A DNA stretch of 64,000 nt from Streptomyces sp. Root431 (GCF_001426585.1 NZ_LMEI01000008.1:414263-478262), one strand, 5' to 3'. Numbered from the stretch's first letter, positions 25,469 through 35,131 are shown. Notes: generated from the letters alone by a model not told the origin. Numbers and translations: made by a program.

Positions 25469-26863
25469 TTATCGGCCGGCGTCCGGTGCCCGGCGGCCCG
25501 GCAGGCCCAGTGAGGCAAGGGCCGTCAGGGTCAGCAGGCCCGCGCTGATCAGGAGGCTCGACCGCAGGGCCGACGCCATGCCGGCCGTGTCGTGGGCAGC
25601 CAGTGAGCCGAAGACGGCGATGGCGAGCGCGCCCGCCGTCTGCCGGATCGCGTTGAGCAGGCCCGCCGCCGTACCCGCGCGCTCCGCCGGCACCGCCTCC
25701 ATCATCGAGGCGATCAGCGGCGGCAGCGAGAAGCCCGCGCCCAGGGCGAGCGGGACGAGGAGCAGGGCCTGCGTGACCCGTGGGGTGTCCGCGTCCACCG
25801 CGAGCAGGCCGAGCAGGCCGGCCACCGCGACCACCTGGCCCACCACGATCGGCAGCCGCGCCCCGTACCGGGCGGCGGCCTTCGCCGACAGGAGGTTCAC
25901 CCCGGCGAGCAGCCCCGTCATCGGCAGGAACATCAGCCCCGCGCCCAGCGCCGAGAGACCGAGCACCTGCTGGAAGAAGAGGCTGAAGACGAAGATCATC
26001 CCGTAGAAGGCCACGCTGTTCGCAGCGCCCGCCGTCACCGCCACCGCCACCGTCCTGTTCCGGAACAGCCCCAGCGGCACCATCGGATGGCGCCGCCGCG
26101 CCTCGATCAGCAGGAACGCGGCCAGGGCGACGACCGCCACCACCAGCGCCCAACGGGCCTCCGTGCCACCCTCGATGGCCGCGAAGGTCAGCGCGCCGAC
26201 CGCCGTCATCGCCGTCAGCTGCCCCGGCAGGTCCAGCGGCGCGGGCCGCCGCTCCGAGCGCACCACCCGGGTCAGCAGGGCCAGCGCGAGGAGCCCGAGC
26301 GGCAGGTTGACGAAGAAGATCCCGCGCCAGCTCCAGGCGGTCGTCAGCGCCCCGCCGACGACCGGGCCGAGCGCCACCGCGACCGTCCCGCCCGCCGCCC
26401 ACAGCGACACCGCCCGGGCCCGCCGCCCCGGATCGCCGTACGCCTCGCGCACCAGGGCGAGCGAGGCCGGCAGCATCACGGCCGCCGCCGCGCCCTGCAC
26501 CGCCCGGGCGACGAGCAGCGAGGGGAGGCCGGGGGCGAGACCGCAGGCGGCCGAGGCCAGGGTGAAGACGACGACCCCGATCCCGTACGCCCTGCCCGCC
26601 CCGACCCGGTCGGCGAGCGCCCCGCTGGACAGCAGGAGCGCCGCGAAGACCAGCGTGTACGCGTCGACCACCCACTGGAGACCGGTCATGCCCGTGCCCA
26701 GGTCGGCGCCGATCGCCGGGAGGGCGACGTTGACCACCGAGGTGTCGAGGGTGATGAGGGCGAAACCGAGGGTCGCGGCGGCGAGGGCCGGGGTCGGGGA
26801 GGGGGTTCGGGAGGGCGTCTCCCGCCGTACGGAGGGGACTTCGACGAGATCGTTCGATGACAT
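25469..26863 (-). CDS. MFS multidrug exporter, DHA2 (14-TM) family
   Basis: 464-aa transporter with about 14 hydrophobic helices and DHA2 signatures: LDTSVVNVALPAIG (about 39-52), LQWVVDAYTLVFAALLLSSGALADRVG, motif C-like GPVVGGALTTAWSWRGIFFVNLPLG, and LLNAIRQTAGALAIAVFG near the end. ATG 26863 follows AAGGTGGGG. It is divergent from a GlxA-type regulator, the usual pairing of an exporter with its regulator. Substrate unknown. Confidence 0.88.
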   Translation of the reverse strand: MSSNDLVEVPSVRRETPSRTPSPTPALAAATLGFALITLDTSVVNVALPAIGADLGTGMTGLQWVVDAYTLVFAALLLSSGALADRVGAGRAYGIGVVVFTLASAACGLAPGLPSLLVARAVQGAAAAVMLPASLALVREAYGDPGRRARAVSLWAAGGTVAVALGPVVGGALTTAWSWRGIFFVNLPLGLLALALLTRVVRSERRPAPLDLPGQLTAMTAVGALTFAAIEGGTEARWALVVAVVALAAFLLIEARRRHPMVPLGLFRNRTVAVAVTAGAANSVAFYGMIFVFSLFFQQVLGLSALGAGLMFLPMTGLLAGVNLLSAKAAARYGARLPIVVGQVVAVAGLLGLLAVDADTPRVTQALLLVPLALGAGFSLPPLIASMMEAVPAERAGTAAGLLNAIRQTAGALAIAVFGSLAAHDTAGMASALRSSLLISAGLLTLTALASLGLPGRRAPDAGR

Positions 26864-26891
26864 GTCCCCACCTTCGTGACCGGCGCGGACG

Positions 26892-26897
26892 TAGAGT
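26892..26897 (+). promoter_or_regulatory. Candidate -10 element of the GlxA-type regulator gene
   Basis: TAGAGT in the 70-bp divergent gap, 36 nt ahead of the regulator ATG. A CATATG-centred short palindrome follows at about 26910. No clear -35. Confidence 0.4.
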
Positions 26898-26933
26898 AGT
26901 GGCCCGAATGCCATATGCCCGGAGGTTCTGGCC

Positions 26934-28016
26934 ATGCCGATCGTGCCCGACGCGCACGCCACCCCGGCCCCGTCCCGTGCCCCGCACGCCACCCCGGCCC
27001 CGTCCCGTGCCCCGCGCGTTCAGCGCGTCGCCGTGATCGCCGCGCCGCCCGTCTCGATGTTCAACCTGGCCATCCCCGAGATGCTGTTCGGGAAGGTCGA
27101 GATCGACGGCGGGCCGGGGTACGAGACGGTCATCTGCGCCCCCGACCCCGGACCGGTCACCACCACCGGCGGCCTCGACCTGCTCGTCCCGCACGGCCTC
27201 GACGCCGTGGACGCCGCCGACACCGTGGTCCTCGCGGGCAGCGGCTCGTACACGGACCCCGACCCCCGCATCCTCGACGTGCTGCGCCGCGCCGCCGCGG
27301 CGGGCAAGCGGATCGCCTCCATCTGCACCGGCGCGTTCGCGCTCGCCGAGGCCGGGCTGCTCGACGGCCGGGCGGCGACGACCTACTGGGCGTACCGGGA
27401 ACAACTCGCCGACCGGCACCCGGCCGTCGACCTCCAGGGCGACGTCCTCTTCGTCCAGGACGGCCCCCTCCTCACCTCCTCCGGATACGCGGCGGGCATC
27501 GACCTCTGCCTCCACGTCATCCGCACCGACCACGGCGCCGCCGTCGCCAACACCGTCGCCCGCCTCGCCCTCGTCGCACCCGTACGGCCCGGCGGCCAGA
27601 CCCAGTTCACCCAGACCCCGCTGCCGCCCGAGCGCGGAATCTCCTTCGCCGACACCCGCGCGTGGGCCATGGGGCACCTCGACGAACCGCTCACCCTCAC
27701 CGACCTCGCCCGGCACGCCGGGACCTCCGTCCGCACCCTCTCGCGCCGCTTCCACGCCGAAACGGGGGTCAGCCCGCTCCAATGGCTGCTCCACCAGCGC
27801 GTCGAGCGCGCCAAGGAGCTCCTGGAGACCACCTCGCTCGGCATGGAACAGGTGGCCCGCGCGAGCGGCCTCGGCACGGGCGACTCGCTCCGCCAGCACC
27901 TCCTGCGCCGCACCGGCCTCACCCCGAGCGCCTACCGGTCCTCCTTCAGCCGCCTGACCGTCCCCGTGCAGAGCCAGGGTCCGTACGGAACCGGGACCCG
28001 CCCCGCCGCGTCCTGA
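26934..28016 (+). CDS. GlxA-family regulator (DJ-1/PfpI domain plus AraC HTH)
   Basis: 360-aa regulator: an amidotransferase-like DJ-1/PfpI domain (about 28-195; SICTGAFALAEAGLLDGR contains the conserved nucleophile-elbow Cys) and a C-terminal AraC HTH (about 240-338; LTDLARHAGTSVRTLSRRFHAETGVSPLQWL). ATG 26934 has GGAGG 8 nt upstream. The N-terminus carries a duplicated 10-residue Pro/Ala segment encoded by a 30-bp tandem repeat. It probably controls the divergent exporter. Confidence 0.88.
   Translation: MPIVPDAHATPAPSRAPHATPAPSRAPRVQRVAVIAAPPVSMFNLAIPEMLFGKVEIDGGPGYETVICAPDPGPVTTTGGLDLLVPHGLDAVDAADTVVLAGSGSYTDPDPRILDVLRRAAAAGKRIASICTGAFALAEAGLLDGRAATTYWAYREQLADRHPAVDLQGDVLFVQDGPLLTSSGYAAGIDLCLHVIRTDHGAAVANTVARLALVAPVRPGGQTQFTQTPLPPERGISFADTRAWAMGHLDEPLTLTDLARHAGTSVRTLSRRFHAETGVSPLQWLLHQRVERAKELLETTSLGMEQVARASGLGTGDSLRQHLLRRTGLTPSAYRSSFSRLTVPVQSQGPYGTGTRPAAS
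26954..27013. repeat. 30-bp tandem duplication in the GlxA-type regulator N-terminus
   Basis: Two identical 30-bp units (26954-26983 and 26984-27013) encode a repeated HATPAPSRAP segment ahead of the first structured domain. In-frame and probably recent, since the copies are identical at DNA level. Confidence 0.9.
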
Positions 28017-28022
28017 AGGTTC

Positions 28023-28517
28023 ATGATCCGATACGCGACCTCCGCCGATCTCGACGCCGTCACCGCCCTCCACGCCGAGGCCCGGGCCACCTACTACCGC
28101 GGCCACCTTCCCGAGTCCGCCTACGCGGGCCCCGAGGAGCTGGCCCGCACCCGGACCGGCTGGGCGGGTGCGATCGAGCGCGGGGCCGTGCTGTGCGCCG
28201 AGATCGACGGCGAGGGCGGCGAGGGCGGTGAGCTTGCCGGGATCGCCGCCTACGGCGAGCGCGACGGCGTCATGTTCCTCACCCAGCTGCACGTGGCCCC
28301 CGCCCTGTGGCGCAAGGGCGTCGGCGGCGCCCTCCACGCGGCCTGCGTCGACGCCTGGCGGGCCGCCGGAGCGACCACCGCCACCCTGGAGGTCTTCGAG
28401 AAGAACGAACGAGCCCAGGCCTTCTACGCGGCCCACGGCTGGACCCCCGACCCGGACTCCCCGCGCTCCGGCGACCACCTCGTGCTCCGGCTCACACTCG
28501 GTCCGGAAACGGAATGA
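28023..28517 (+). CDS. GNAT-family N-acetyltransferase
   Basis: 164-aa GNAT enzyme. The acetyl-CoA pyrophosphate loop is LWRKGVGGALHAAC (about 98-111), preceded by strand LHVAPAL and followed by LEVFEKNERAQAFYAAHGW, the typical motif B. The substrate is unknown. It begins 6 bp after the GlxA-type regulator stop and may be co-transcribed with it. Confidence 0.85.
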   Translation: MIRYATSADLDAVTALHAEARATYYRGHLPESAYAGPEELARTRTGWAGAIERGAVLCAEIDGEGGEGGELAGIAAYGERDGVMFLTQLHVAPALWRKGVGGALHAACVDAWRAAGATTATLEVFEKNERAQAFYAAHGWTPDPDSPRSGDHLVLRLTLGPETE

Positions 28518-28582
28518 ACCGGACCGGTGGGGGCGTTCCCTCGACGAACACCCGCACCGGCAACCCCTCGGAGAGAAGTCCC

Positions 28583-29293
28583 ATGCGCGTCGAAATCTGG
28601 TCCGACATCTCGTGCCCCTGGTGCTATGTCGGAAAGGCCCGCTTCGAGAAGGGCCTCGAGGCCTTCGCCCACCGGGATGACGTCGAGGTCGTGCACCGCT
28701 CCTTCGAGCTCGACCCGCACCGCCCCAAGGGCGACTCGGGCCCGGTCCTGGAGATGCTGGCGAAGAAGTACGGCCGGACCCTCGACGAGGCCCGCGCCAT
28801 GGAGGCGCACGTCGCCACGAACGCGCACGCCGAGGGCCTCGGCTACCGCGTCGACGGCCGCGACCACGGCAACACCTTCGATATCCACCGGCTGCTCCAC
28901 CTCGCCAAGGAGCGCGGCCGCCAGAGCGAGCTGCTCGACCTGGCCTACCGCGCCAACTTCGCCGAGGAGCGCTCCGTCTTCGACGCCGAGACCCTGGTGG
29001 CGCTCGGCGTCGAGGCCGGTCTCGACGAGGCCGAGGTCCGGGCCGTCCTCGCCGACGAGTCGGCCTACGCCGACGCCGTACGCGAGGACGAGCGCGAGGC
29101 CGCCGAACTCGGCGCCAACAGCGTGCCGTTCTTCGTCCTCGACCGCCGCTACGGCGTCTCCGGCGGCCAGCCCGCCGAGGTCTTCACCCAGGCGCTGGAG
29201 CAGGCCTGGCAGGGCCGCGCCCTCCAGCCGGTCGGCGCCGACGCCGACGCCGAGGCGTGTGGCCCGGACGGCTGCGAGGTCCCGCAGGCCTGA
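28583..29293 (+). CDS. DsbA-family (FrnE-like) dithiol oxidoreductase
   Basis: 236-aa cytoplasmic thioredoxin-fold protein with active-site Cys11-Pro-Trp-Cys14 (SDISCPWCYVGK), a helical insertion (about 60-165) and the cis-Pro loop NSVPFFVLDRRYGVSG. The C-terminus carries a second, FrnE-like cysteine pair (ACGPDGC, 227-233). FrnE-type proteins act as disulfide isomerases or in polyketide chemistry. ATG 28583 has GGAGAGAAG upstream. Confidence 0.87.
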   Translation: MRVEIWSDISCPWCYVGKARFEKGLEAFAHRDDVEVVHRSFELDPHRPKGDSGPVLEMLAKKYGRTLDEARAMEAHVATNAHAEGLGYRVDGRDHGNTFDIHRLLHLAKERGRQSELLDLAYRANFAEERSVFDAETLVALGVEAGLDEAEVRAVLADESAYADAVREDEREAAELGANSVPFFVLDRRYGVSGGQPAEVFTQALEQAWQGRALQPVGADADAEACGPDGCEVPQA

Positions 29294-29414
29294 TGGCCGC
29301 ATTCGGGCTCCAGCGGTCTCAATCGCTCTGACCTGCGAAGATAAGCGCGACTTGGGGGTTCCCCGCGGTCATATCGCCATTGACGGGTGATCGCGGGGAC
29401 TCCAGGGTGGGGTC

Positions 29415-30473
29415 ATGGATTCCCTGGACCAGCCGCTCGGCGGCGCCGAGTTCGCGCCCAAGAAGACCTATCTGAACACCTCCGCCTGCGGGTTGCTGCC
29501 CCGCCGGACCATCGACGCCGTGACGCTCCTCGCCGAGGAGACCGCCGACGGCCGTTCCGACGGCGCGGGCAGCTTCGCGATCGTCGACGAGGCCCGGGCG
29601 GCCTTCGCGCGGCTCGCCCACGTCCCGCACGAGCGCGTCTCCGTCGGCAGCTCCGTCGCCGTGCACTGCGGCATGATCGCCCAGTCGATGCCCGCGGGCT
29701 CCGAGATCCTCTTTCCCGAGGGCGACTTCTCCTCCGTCATCACCCCGTTCACGATCCGCGGCGACCTCAAGACCCGCTTCGTGCCCCTGGAGCAGCTCGC
29801 CGAGTCCGTGCGCCCCGAGACCGCGCTCGTCGCCTTCTCGGCCGTCCAGTCGGCGGACGGCCGCACGGCCGACTTCGCGGCGGTACGGGCCGCGGCGGCG
29901 GCCCACGGCGCCCGCACGCTCCTGGACGCCACGCAGTCGGCCGGCTGGCTGCCGCTGCACGCGGGGGAGTGGGACTACACGGTCACCGGCGCCTACAAGT
30001 ACCTGCTCTGCCCGCGCGGGGCGTCCTTCCTCACTGTCACCGAGGAGGCGCAGGACTCGCTGCTCGCGATCCACGCCAACTGGGTCACGGGCGAGGAGCT
30101 CTGGGTGAACAGCTACGGCCCGGTCCGCGAACTGGCCCGCTCCGCACGCCGCTTCGACGAGCCCGTGGCCTTCTTCTCGTACCACGGGGCGGCCCGCTCG
30201 CTCGCGCTGCTCGAAGAGATCGGCATCGACCGCATCGAGGCGCACAACAAGGGGCTCGCGGCCCGCTTCCGTGCCGGACTCGTCGAGCTCGGCCACGCGC
30301 CGGTCATGGACGACTCGACGGTCGTCGCCGTCCCCGGCCTCGGCGACCGGGCGGACGCGCTCCGCGAAGCCGACGTGCTGCTCTCCTCCCGCGCGGGCAA
30401 CCTGCGGGCGTCGTTCCACCTCTACAACACGGCGGCGGACGTCGACCGCGTCCTGGACGTCCTCGCGGGCTGA
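29415..30473 (+). CDS. Class V aminotransferase-fold PLP enzyme
   Basis: 352-aa fold-type-I PLP protein of the aminotransferase class V/cysteine-desulfurase-like group. The strand preceding PLP contacts is LLDATQSAGWLPL (about 172-184). The PLP lysine lies in TVTGAYKYLLCPRG (about 190-203). It lacks the mobile-loop cysteine signature of true NifS/IscS desulfurases, so the reaction may be transamination, elimination or epimerisation. It stands alone between frnE and the convergent MarR gene. Confidence 0.8.
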   Translation: MDSLDQPLGGAEFAPKKTYLNTSACGLLPRRTIDAVTLLAEETADGRSDGAGSFAIVDEARAAFARLAHVPHERVSVGSSVAVHCGMIAQSMPAGSEILFPEGDFSSVITPFTIRGDLKTRFVPLEQLAESVRPETALVAFSAVQSADGRTADFAAVRAAAAAHGARTLLDATQSAGWLPLHAGEWDYTVTGAYKYLLCPRGASFLTVTEEAQDSLLAIHANWVTGEELWVNSYGPVRELARSARRFDEPVAFFSYHGAARSLALLEEIGIDRIEAHNKGLAARFRAGLVELGHAPVMDDSTVVAVPGLGDRADALREADVLLSSRAGNLRASFHLYNTAADVDRVLDVLAG

Positions 30474-30498
30474 GCCGGACCCGTCCCCCAGGGGGGTG

Positions 30499-31008
30499 TC
30501 AGCAGCCGCCCGGCAGCGGCGGGCAGGCGCCCTCCTCGCCCGCCTCCTCGCGCAGGTTCTCCGACACGAGACCGAGCAGCCGGGCCAGCTCGGCCCGGTC
30601 GTCCGGGCCGAGCCCGTTCAGGGAGAGGTTCTCCAGGTCCGACCAGACGCCCTCGACGCCGGCGCGCAGGGCCCGCCCGTCCTCCGTCGGCTCGACCAGG
30701 ACCGCGCGCCGGTCGGCGGGGTCCGGGCGGCGGCGGACGTGGCCGCACTGCTCCAGGCGCTGGAGCATCTTGGTCACCGTCGAGGCGTCGAGGCCGAGGG
30801 ACTGGATCAGCTCGGACTGGCGGACCGGTCCGCAGTCCCAGAGCCGCATCATCATCATCTCCTGGCCCGGGTAGAGGCCGAGGTCCTTGAGCCGCCGTCC
30901 TGCGGCGATCCGGTGCATCCGGGCCACCCGCGCCAGGGCGATGCTGACGGGCCCACCGCGGGCGGCGGACGGCACCGACTCGGTACAGACGGGGTCGGTT
31001 CCTTGCAT
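30499..31008 (-). CDS. MarR-family transcriptional regulator
   Basis: 169-aa winged-helix repressor. The HTH is about 50-120 ([50 protein letters not shown]), with dimerisation helices at both ends. Three cysteines (8, 59, 88) plus a C-terminal Cys could sense electrophiles. ATG 31008 has AGGAG upstream. It is divergent from the Old Yellow Enzyme gene across a pair of matching operators, a common repressor/enzyme arrangement for electrophile detoxification. Confidence 0.9.
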   Translation of the reverse strand: MQGTDPVCTESVPSAARGGPVSIALARVARMHRIAAGRRLKDLGLYPGQEMMMMRLWDCGPVRQSELIQSLGLDASTVTKMLQRLEQCGHVRRRPDPADRRAVLVEPTEDGRALRAGVEGVWSDLENLSLNGLGPDDRAELARLLGLVSENLREEAGEEGACPPLPGGC

Positions 31009-31044
31009 GGAGGCTCCTCGGGACGGCTTTCCCACAAGATTACC

Positions 31045-31099
31045 TTGGTCGGCCAATGAATGGGTTACAGTGACAACGGCCCAATTAGTTGGCCGACCA
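31045..31099. promoter_or_regulatory. MarR operator pair between marR-type gene and OYE gene
   Basis: TTGGTCGGCCAA (31045-31056) recurs in inverted orientation as TTGGCCGACCA (31089-31099). Each is itself nearly symmetrical, and a further CCAATTAGTTGG palindrome overlaps the second. The first overlaps a -35-like TTGGTC ahead of TACAGT (31066-31071), so binding would block the OYE promoter. Confidence 0.75.
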
Positions 31100-31122
31100 C
31101 ATAATGATGTGAGGGAACCGCC

Positions 31123-32190
31123 ATGACCACTGCCTTCGACCCCGTCGACCTCGCCGGCACCCGTCTCGCCAACCGCATCGCCATGGCCCCCATGACCCGC
31201 AGCCGGGCCGCGGGCGACACCCGCACCCCCACCGCGCTCGTCGCCGAGTACTACGCCCAGCGCGCCTCCGCCGGCCTCATCATCACCGAGGGCGCCCAGC
31301 CCACCGCCATCGGCCAGGGCTACCCCAACACCCCCGGCCTGCACAGTGACGAGCAGATCGCCGCCTGGCGCGAGGTCACCGACGGCGTCCACGAGCGCGG
31401 CGGCCGGATCTTCGTCCAGCTGATGCACGCCGGCCGGATCAGCCACCCCGAGGTCCTCGGCGACGGCCGCCACCCCGTCGGCCCCTCCGCGGTCGCCCCC
31501 GCCGGACAGCTCTTCGCCGGCTCCGGGCTCATCGACTTCGTCGCCCCGCGCGAACTCACCGCCGACGAGGTACGCGAGACGATCGCCGGCTTCGCCACCG
31601 CCGCCCGCAACGCGGTCGAGGCCGGCTTCGACGGCGTCGAGATCCACGGCGCCAACGGCTACCTGATCCAGCAGTTCCTCTCCACCAACTCCAACCTGCG
31701 CACCGACGAGTGGGGCGGCCCGGTCGAGGACCGCATCCGCTTCGCCGTCGAGGTCGTCAAGGCCGTCGCCGCCGAGATCGGGCCCGAGCGCACCGGCCTG
31801 CGCCTCTCCCCGGCCAACACCTACAACGACATCGCCGAGACCGACACCGCCGAGATCTACCCCGCCCTCGTCGAGGCGATCGACCCGATCGGCATCGCCT
31901 ACCTGCACGTCACGGAGCCCGTGCCCGAGGTCCGCGAGCTGACCCTCGCCCTGCGCAAGGCCTTCTCCGGCACCTTCATCCTGAACCCGTCCACCGAGGG
32001 ACCGACCGGGCCCGACGCCCTGGCCCTCATCGAGGACGGCACCGCCGACCTCGTCGCGTACGGGGCGCTGTTCCTCGCCAACCCCGACCTGCCCGCGCGC
32101 CTCAAGGCCGGCGGCCCGTACAACACCCCGGACACCGCCACCTACTTCGGCGGCGACCACCGCGGCTACACCGACTACCCCGCGCTGTAA
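31123..32190 (+). CDS. Old Yellow Enzyme-family alkene reductase
   Basis: 355-aa FMN-dependent ene-reductase (NemA/OYE group) that reduces activated C=C bonds and nitro compounds with NAD(P)H. Motifs are MAPMTRSRA (FMN phosphate region, about 21-29), [30 protein letters not shown] (catalytic His-x2-Asn) and [17 protein letters not shown] 31123 lies after GAGGGAACC. It is controlled by the divergent MarR-type gene by inference from the operators. It is followed by a strong hairpin. Confidence 0.93.
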   Translation: MTTAFDPVDLAGTRLANRIAMAPMTRSRAAGDTRTPTALVAEYYAQRASAGLIITEGAQPTAIGQGYPNTPGLHSDEQIAAWREVTDGVHERGGRIFVQLMHAGRISHPEVLGDGRHPVGPSAVAPAGQLFAGSGLIDFVAPRELTADEVRETIAGFATAARNAVEAGFDGVEIHGANGYLIQQFLSTNSNLRTDEWGGPVEDRIRFAVEVVKAVAAEIGPERTGLRLSPANTYNDIAETDTAEIYPALVEAIDPIGIAYLHVTEPVPEVRELTLALRKAFSGTFILNPSTEGPTGPDALALIEDGTADLVAYGALFLANPDLPARLKAGGPYNTPDTATYFGGDHRGYTDYPAL

Positions 32191-32221
32191 GCACCGCATG
32201 CGCTGTCAGGGGTACGCGAAA

Positions 32222-32251
32222 GGGGCGGGGTCCGGCACCGGACCCCGCCCC
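32222..32251. terminator. Strong bidirectional terminator
   Basis: Perfect 14-bp arms GGGGCGGGGTCCGG (32222-32235) and CCGGACCCCGCCCC (32238-32251) around a minimal loop, between the convergent OYE and aminotransferase genes. Confidence 0.88.
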
Positions 32252-32264
32252 TCCCTCGTACGTC

Positions 32265-33371
32265 CTACTTCCAGGCCTCCGTGACCGCGCGCCGCGCGCC
32301 CTCCAGATCCACCGCGCGGCCCGTGTCGCCGAGCGCCGCGCCCAGCGCCGCCAGCGAGGACTGCACGGCGCCCGGCGTCGCGTCCACCCCGTAGTGGTTG
32401 ACCCGGATCATCTCCTGGGCCAGCGCACCGCCGCCCGCGATCAGCGGCAGCGACGGGTCGGCGGCCAGCGCCTTCGCCACCAGCTCCGAGGCGTCCACGC
32501 CCTCCGGCACGCGCAGCGTCGTCGCGACCGGGGCCGCGTCCTTCGCCTCGTACACATACGGCTCGAGCCCGCCGCCCAGGGCGAGCGCGCCCGCCCGGGT
32601 CGCCGCCGCGGCCGAGGCGTGCCGGGCCATCAGCGCGTCCAGACCCTCCGCCTCGATCCGCTCCACACAGGCCTCCAGGGCCAGCATCTCCAGCTGCGCC
32701 GGAGCGTGCAGCAGCGCCTTCCGGCCGCCGTCGATCCACCGCTCCTTCCAGTCCAGGAGCGAGAGGTACGAGCGGCGCGGCGCCGCCGGGTTCGCGGCGA
32801 ACCGCTCCCAGGCCCGCGCGCTCACCGAGACCGCCGACACGCCCGCGGGACCGCCCATCGCCTTCTGCGCGCCGATGATGCACATGTCCACGCCCCACGC
32901 GTCCGGCAGCACCGGCTCCGCGCCGATCGACGCCACCGCGTCCAGGTAGAACAGCGCGCCGTGCGCCCGGACGACCTCGCCGATCTCCGCGACCGGGTTG
33001 GTGTTCCCGGTCGCCGCCTCCGCGTGGACGAGCGACACGAAGTCGATCTCCGGGTGCTCGGCGAGCGCCTGCTCCACCTGCGCGGCCGTCACCGCCGTGT
33101 GGAAGGGCACCTCCAGGTCGACCACGGTCGCCCCGCAGTCCCGCAGCCAGTTGCCGAAGGTCTGCCCGTACGGACCGGTGACGACGTTCAGCGCGGTCGA
33201 ACCGGCCCGCGCCCCGCTGCGGATGCACCCCTCCAGGGGGAGCAGCGCCTCGCCCTGGGTGATCACCACGTCCTGCTCGGTGGAGAGCAGCGCGGCCACC
33301 CGCCGCTCGATCGACGCGAAATGCGCGGCGGTCAGCGGGGCCAGGTCCAGGAGCGGATGTGTCACGGTCAC
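32265..33371 (-). CDS. Alanine-glyoxylate/serine-pyruvate-type class V aminotransferase
   Basis: 368-aa fold-type-I PLP enzyme. It has the N-terminal substrate loop (QGEALLPLEGCIRSG), the sheet region LVHAEAATGNTNPV, the PLP Asp in FYLDAVASIGA and the PLP Lys in IIGAQKAMGGPAG. It resembles alanine-glyoxylate, serine-pyruvate and ureidoglycine-glyoxylate aminotransferases; sequence alone does not choose among them. GTG 33371 follows AAGAAGG. Divergent from the FG-GAP gene. Confidence 0.82.
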   Translation of the reverse strand: MTVTHPLLDLAPLTAAHFASIERRVAALLSTEQDVVITQGEALLPLEGCIRSGARAGSTALNVVTGPYGQTFGNWLRDCGATVVDLEVPFHTAVTAAQVEQALAEHPEIDFVSLVHAEAATGNTNPVAEIGEVVRAHGALFYLDAVASIGAEPVLPDAWGVDMCIIGAQKAMGGPAGVSAVSVSARAWERFAANPAAPRRSYLSLLDWKERWIDGGRKALLHAPAQLEMLALEACVERIEAEGLDALMARHASAAAATRAGALALGGGLEPYVYEAKDAAPVATTLRVPEGVDASELVAKALAADPSLPLIAGGGALAQEMIRVNHYGVDATPGAVQSSLAALGAALGDTGRAVDLEGARRAVTEAWK

Positions 33372-33592
33372 GGCGGTGCCTTCTTCGACTCGGTGCGGTG
33401 CGGGCGGAACTCCCGATCAGGGTACCGACGGACGGCCCCGCGACTCCTTGGCCCACCTGTACAAAAGGGATCTTCGTTCCCATGCAACCGTCAAGGGATA
33501 TCAGGTGTCCAACAGGACGACGGACCGGGCACGGGCCCCGTCCGGCACACCCCCGCAGCCGCCCGGAACCCTCCCATTCCAGGAGACGCTCC

Positions 33593-35131
33593 ATGCGCAA
33601 GCACCGATCCGCCGCCCTCGCCGCGGCGACGCTCCTCCTCCTCGCCGGCGCGGGCATCGCGACCGCTCCCGCCGCCTGGGCCGGCGTGTCCGGCGGCACC
33701 CGCGCCGACGACCGCAACCACGACTTCGACGGCGACGGCTTCGACGACGTCCTCGTCGGAGCCCCCGGCGCCACCGTCGGCGGCAAGCGGGGCGCCGGAC
33801 TCGTCACCGTCCAGTACGGCTCGCCGAACGGCATCGGCACCCGCGCCGCCACGATCGTCAGCCAGGACACCCGCGGGGTGCCCGGCGGCGCCGAGGCGGG
33901 CGACTCCTTCGGCGCCGCCGTCGCCACCGGCGACCTCGACGGCGACGGCTACGACGACGCCGTCATCGGCGCCCCCGGCGAGGACATCGGCACCCGCGCG
34001 GACGCCGGCGGAGTGATCGTCCTCTGGGGCTCCCCGCACGGGCTCGTCGGCACCGACAGCCGCTGGGTCGACAGCCTGCTCGGCCCGGTGGCGGGCAACC
34101 GCTTCGGCTCCGCCCTCGGCGCCGCGCGGTTCACCGCCGAGACGTCCGGGGACCAGCTCATCGTGCTCGACCGCCGGGCCGCGGAGCGCCATCTCTTCGG
34201 CGCGGCGGCCCGGCCGGGCGAGCGGCGCACCGCCACCGGTCCCCGCGCGCACAGCGCCGAGCCGCTGAACCGTGCCGCCCTCGCGGGCAGCGGCGGGCGC
34301 GCCGCCGCGCCGCTCCGGGACCTCGTCGCGAAGTCCGTCACCACCGGCGACTACGACAAGAACGGCTACGCGGACCTGGTGATCGGCGGAGTCACCACGG
34401 GCGCCGAACCCGGCCACGGCTGGTCCTGGTACCTCGCAGGACACAGCGACTACCTCACCCACCTGCGCGACCTGCGCGGCGGCCCGGTCACCGCCTCCGG
34501 CGACATCGACGGCGACGGCTACGACGACCTCGTCACCGGCGAGCCGCACAGCCCCGACGACGGCGGCGAGTCCATGACCGGCGGCCTCGTCGGCGTCTAC
34601 CGGGGCGGCCGGAGCGGGCTCGCCGGAGCCACCGGCGTCGGCACCCCGCCGCAGTGGTGGACCCAGAACTCCGCCGGGGTGCCGGGCGTCTCCGAGCGCG
34701 GCGACGGCTGGGGCGCCGACCTCTCCCTCGGCGACACCAACCGCGACGGCTACGCCGACCTCGCGATCGGCGCCCCCGGCGAGGACATCGGCACCGTCGC
34801 CGACGCGGGCATGGTCACCGTCCTGCGCGGCACCGCCCGCGGACTGACCGGTGCGGGCGCCGCCTCCTGCACGCAGGACTCGCCCTCCGTGCCGGGCGGC
34901 GTCGAGCGGGGCGACCGCTTCGGCGGCCAGGTCCGGCTCGTCGACCCCGACGCCGACGGCCGCTTCTCGCTGCTCGCGGCGGCCCCCGGCGAGAACACCG
35001 CGGACGGACACGTCTGGGTCTTCCCCGCGCGTACGGGAGGACTCACCGCGACCGGCTCGTGGAGCTTCGGCGTCGCCTCCTTCGGAGGGCCCTACGCGGA
35101 CGCCCGCTACGGGAGCGCGATCGACGAGTGA
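33593..35131 (+). CDS. Secreted FG-GAP (integrin-alpha-like) beta-propeller protein
   Basis: 512-aa exported protein. The signal peptide is about 1-30 (MRKHRS, a hydrophobic core, then AWA before GVSGG). The mature part has about seven FG-GAP blades, each with a calcium-binding loop: DFDGDGFDDVLVGAPG, DLDGDGYDDAVIGAPG, DYDKNGYADLVIGG, DIDGDGYDDLVTGEP, DTNRDGYADLAIGAPG and DPDADGRFSLLAAAPG. No cell-wall sorting motif or membrane anchor. It likely forms a calcium-stabilised extracellular propeller; the ligand is unknown. ATG 33593 has AGGAG 8 nt upstream. Confidence 0.9.
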   Translation: MRKHRSAALAAATLLLLAGAGIATAPAAWAGVSGGTRADDRNHDFDGDGFDDVLVGAPGATVGGKRGAGLVTVQYGSPNGIGTRAATIVSQDTRGVPGGAEAGDSFGAAVATGDLDGDGYDDAVIGAPGEDIGTRADAGGVIVLWGSPHGLVGTDSRWVDSLLGPVAGNRFGSALGAARFTAETSGDQLIVLDRRAAERHLFGAAARPGERRTATGPRAHSAEPLNRAALAGSGGRAAAPLRDLVAKSVTTGDYDKNGYADLVIGGVTTGAEPGHGWSWYLAGHSDYLTHLRDLRGGPVTASGDIDGDGYDDLVTGEPHSPDDGGESMTGGLVGVYRGGRSGLAGATGVGTPPQWWTQNSAGVPGVSERGDGWGADLSLGDTNRDGYADLAIGAPGEDIGTVADAGMVTVLRGTARGLTGAGAASCTQDSPSVPGGVERGDRFGGQVRLVDPDADGRFSLLAAAPGENTADGHVWVFPARTGGLTATGSWSFGVASFGGPYADARYGSAIDE

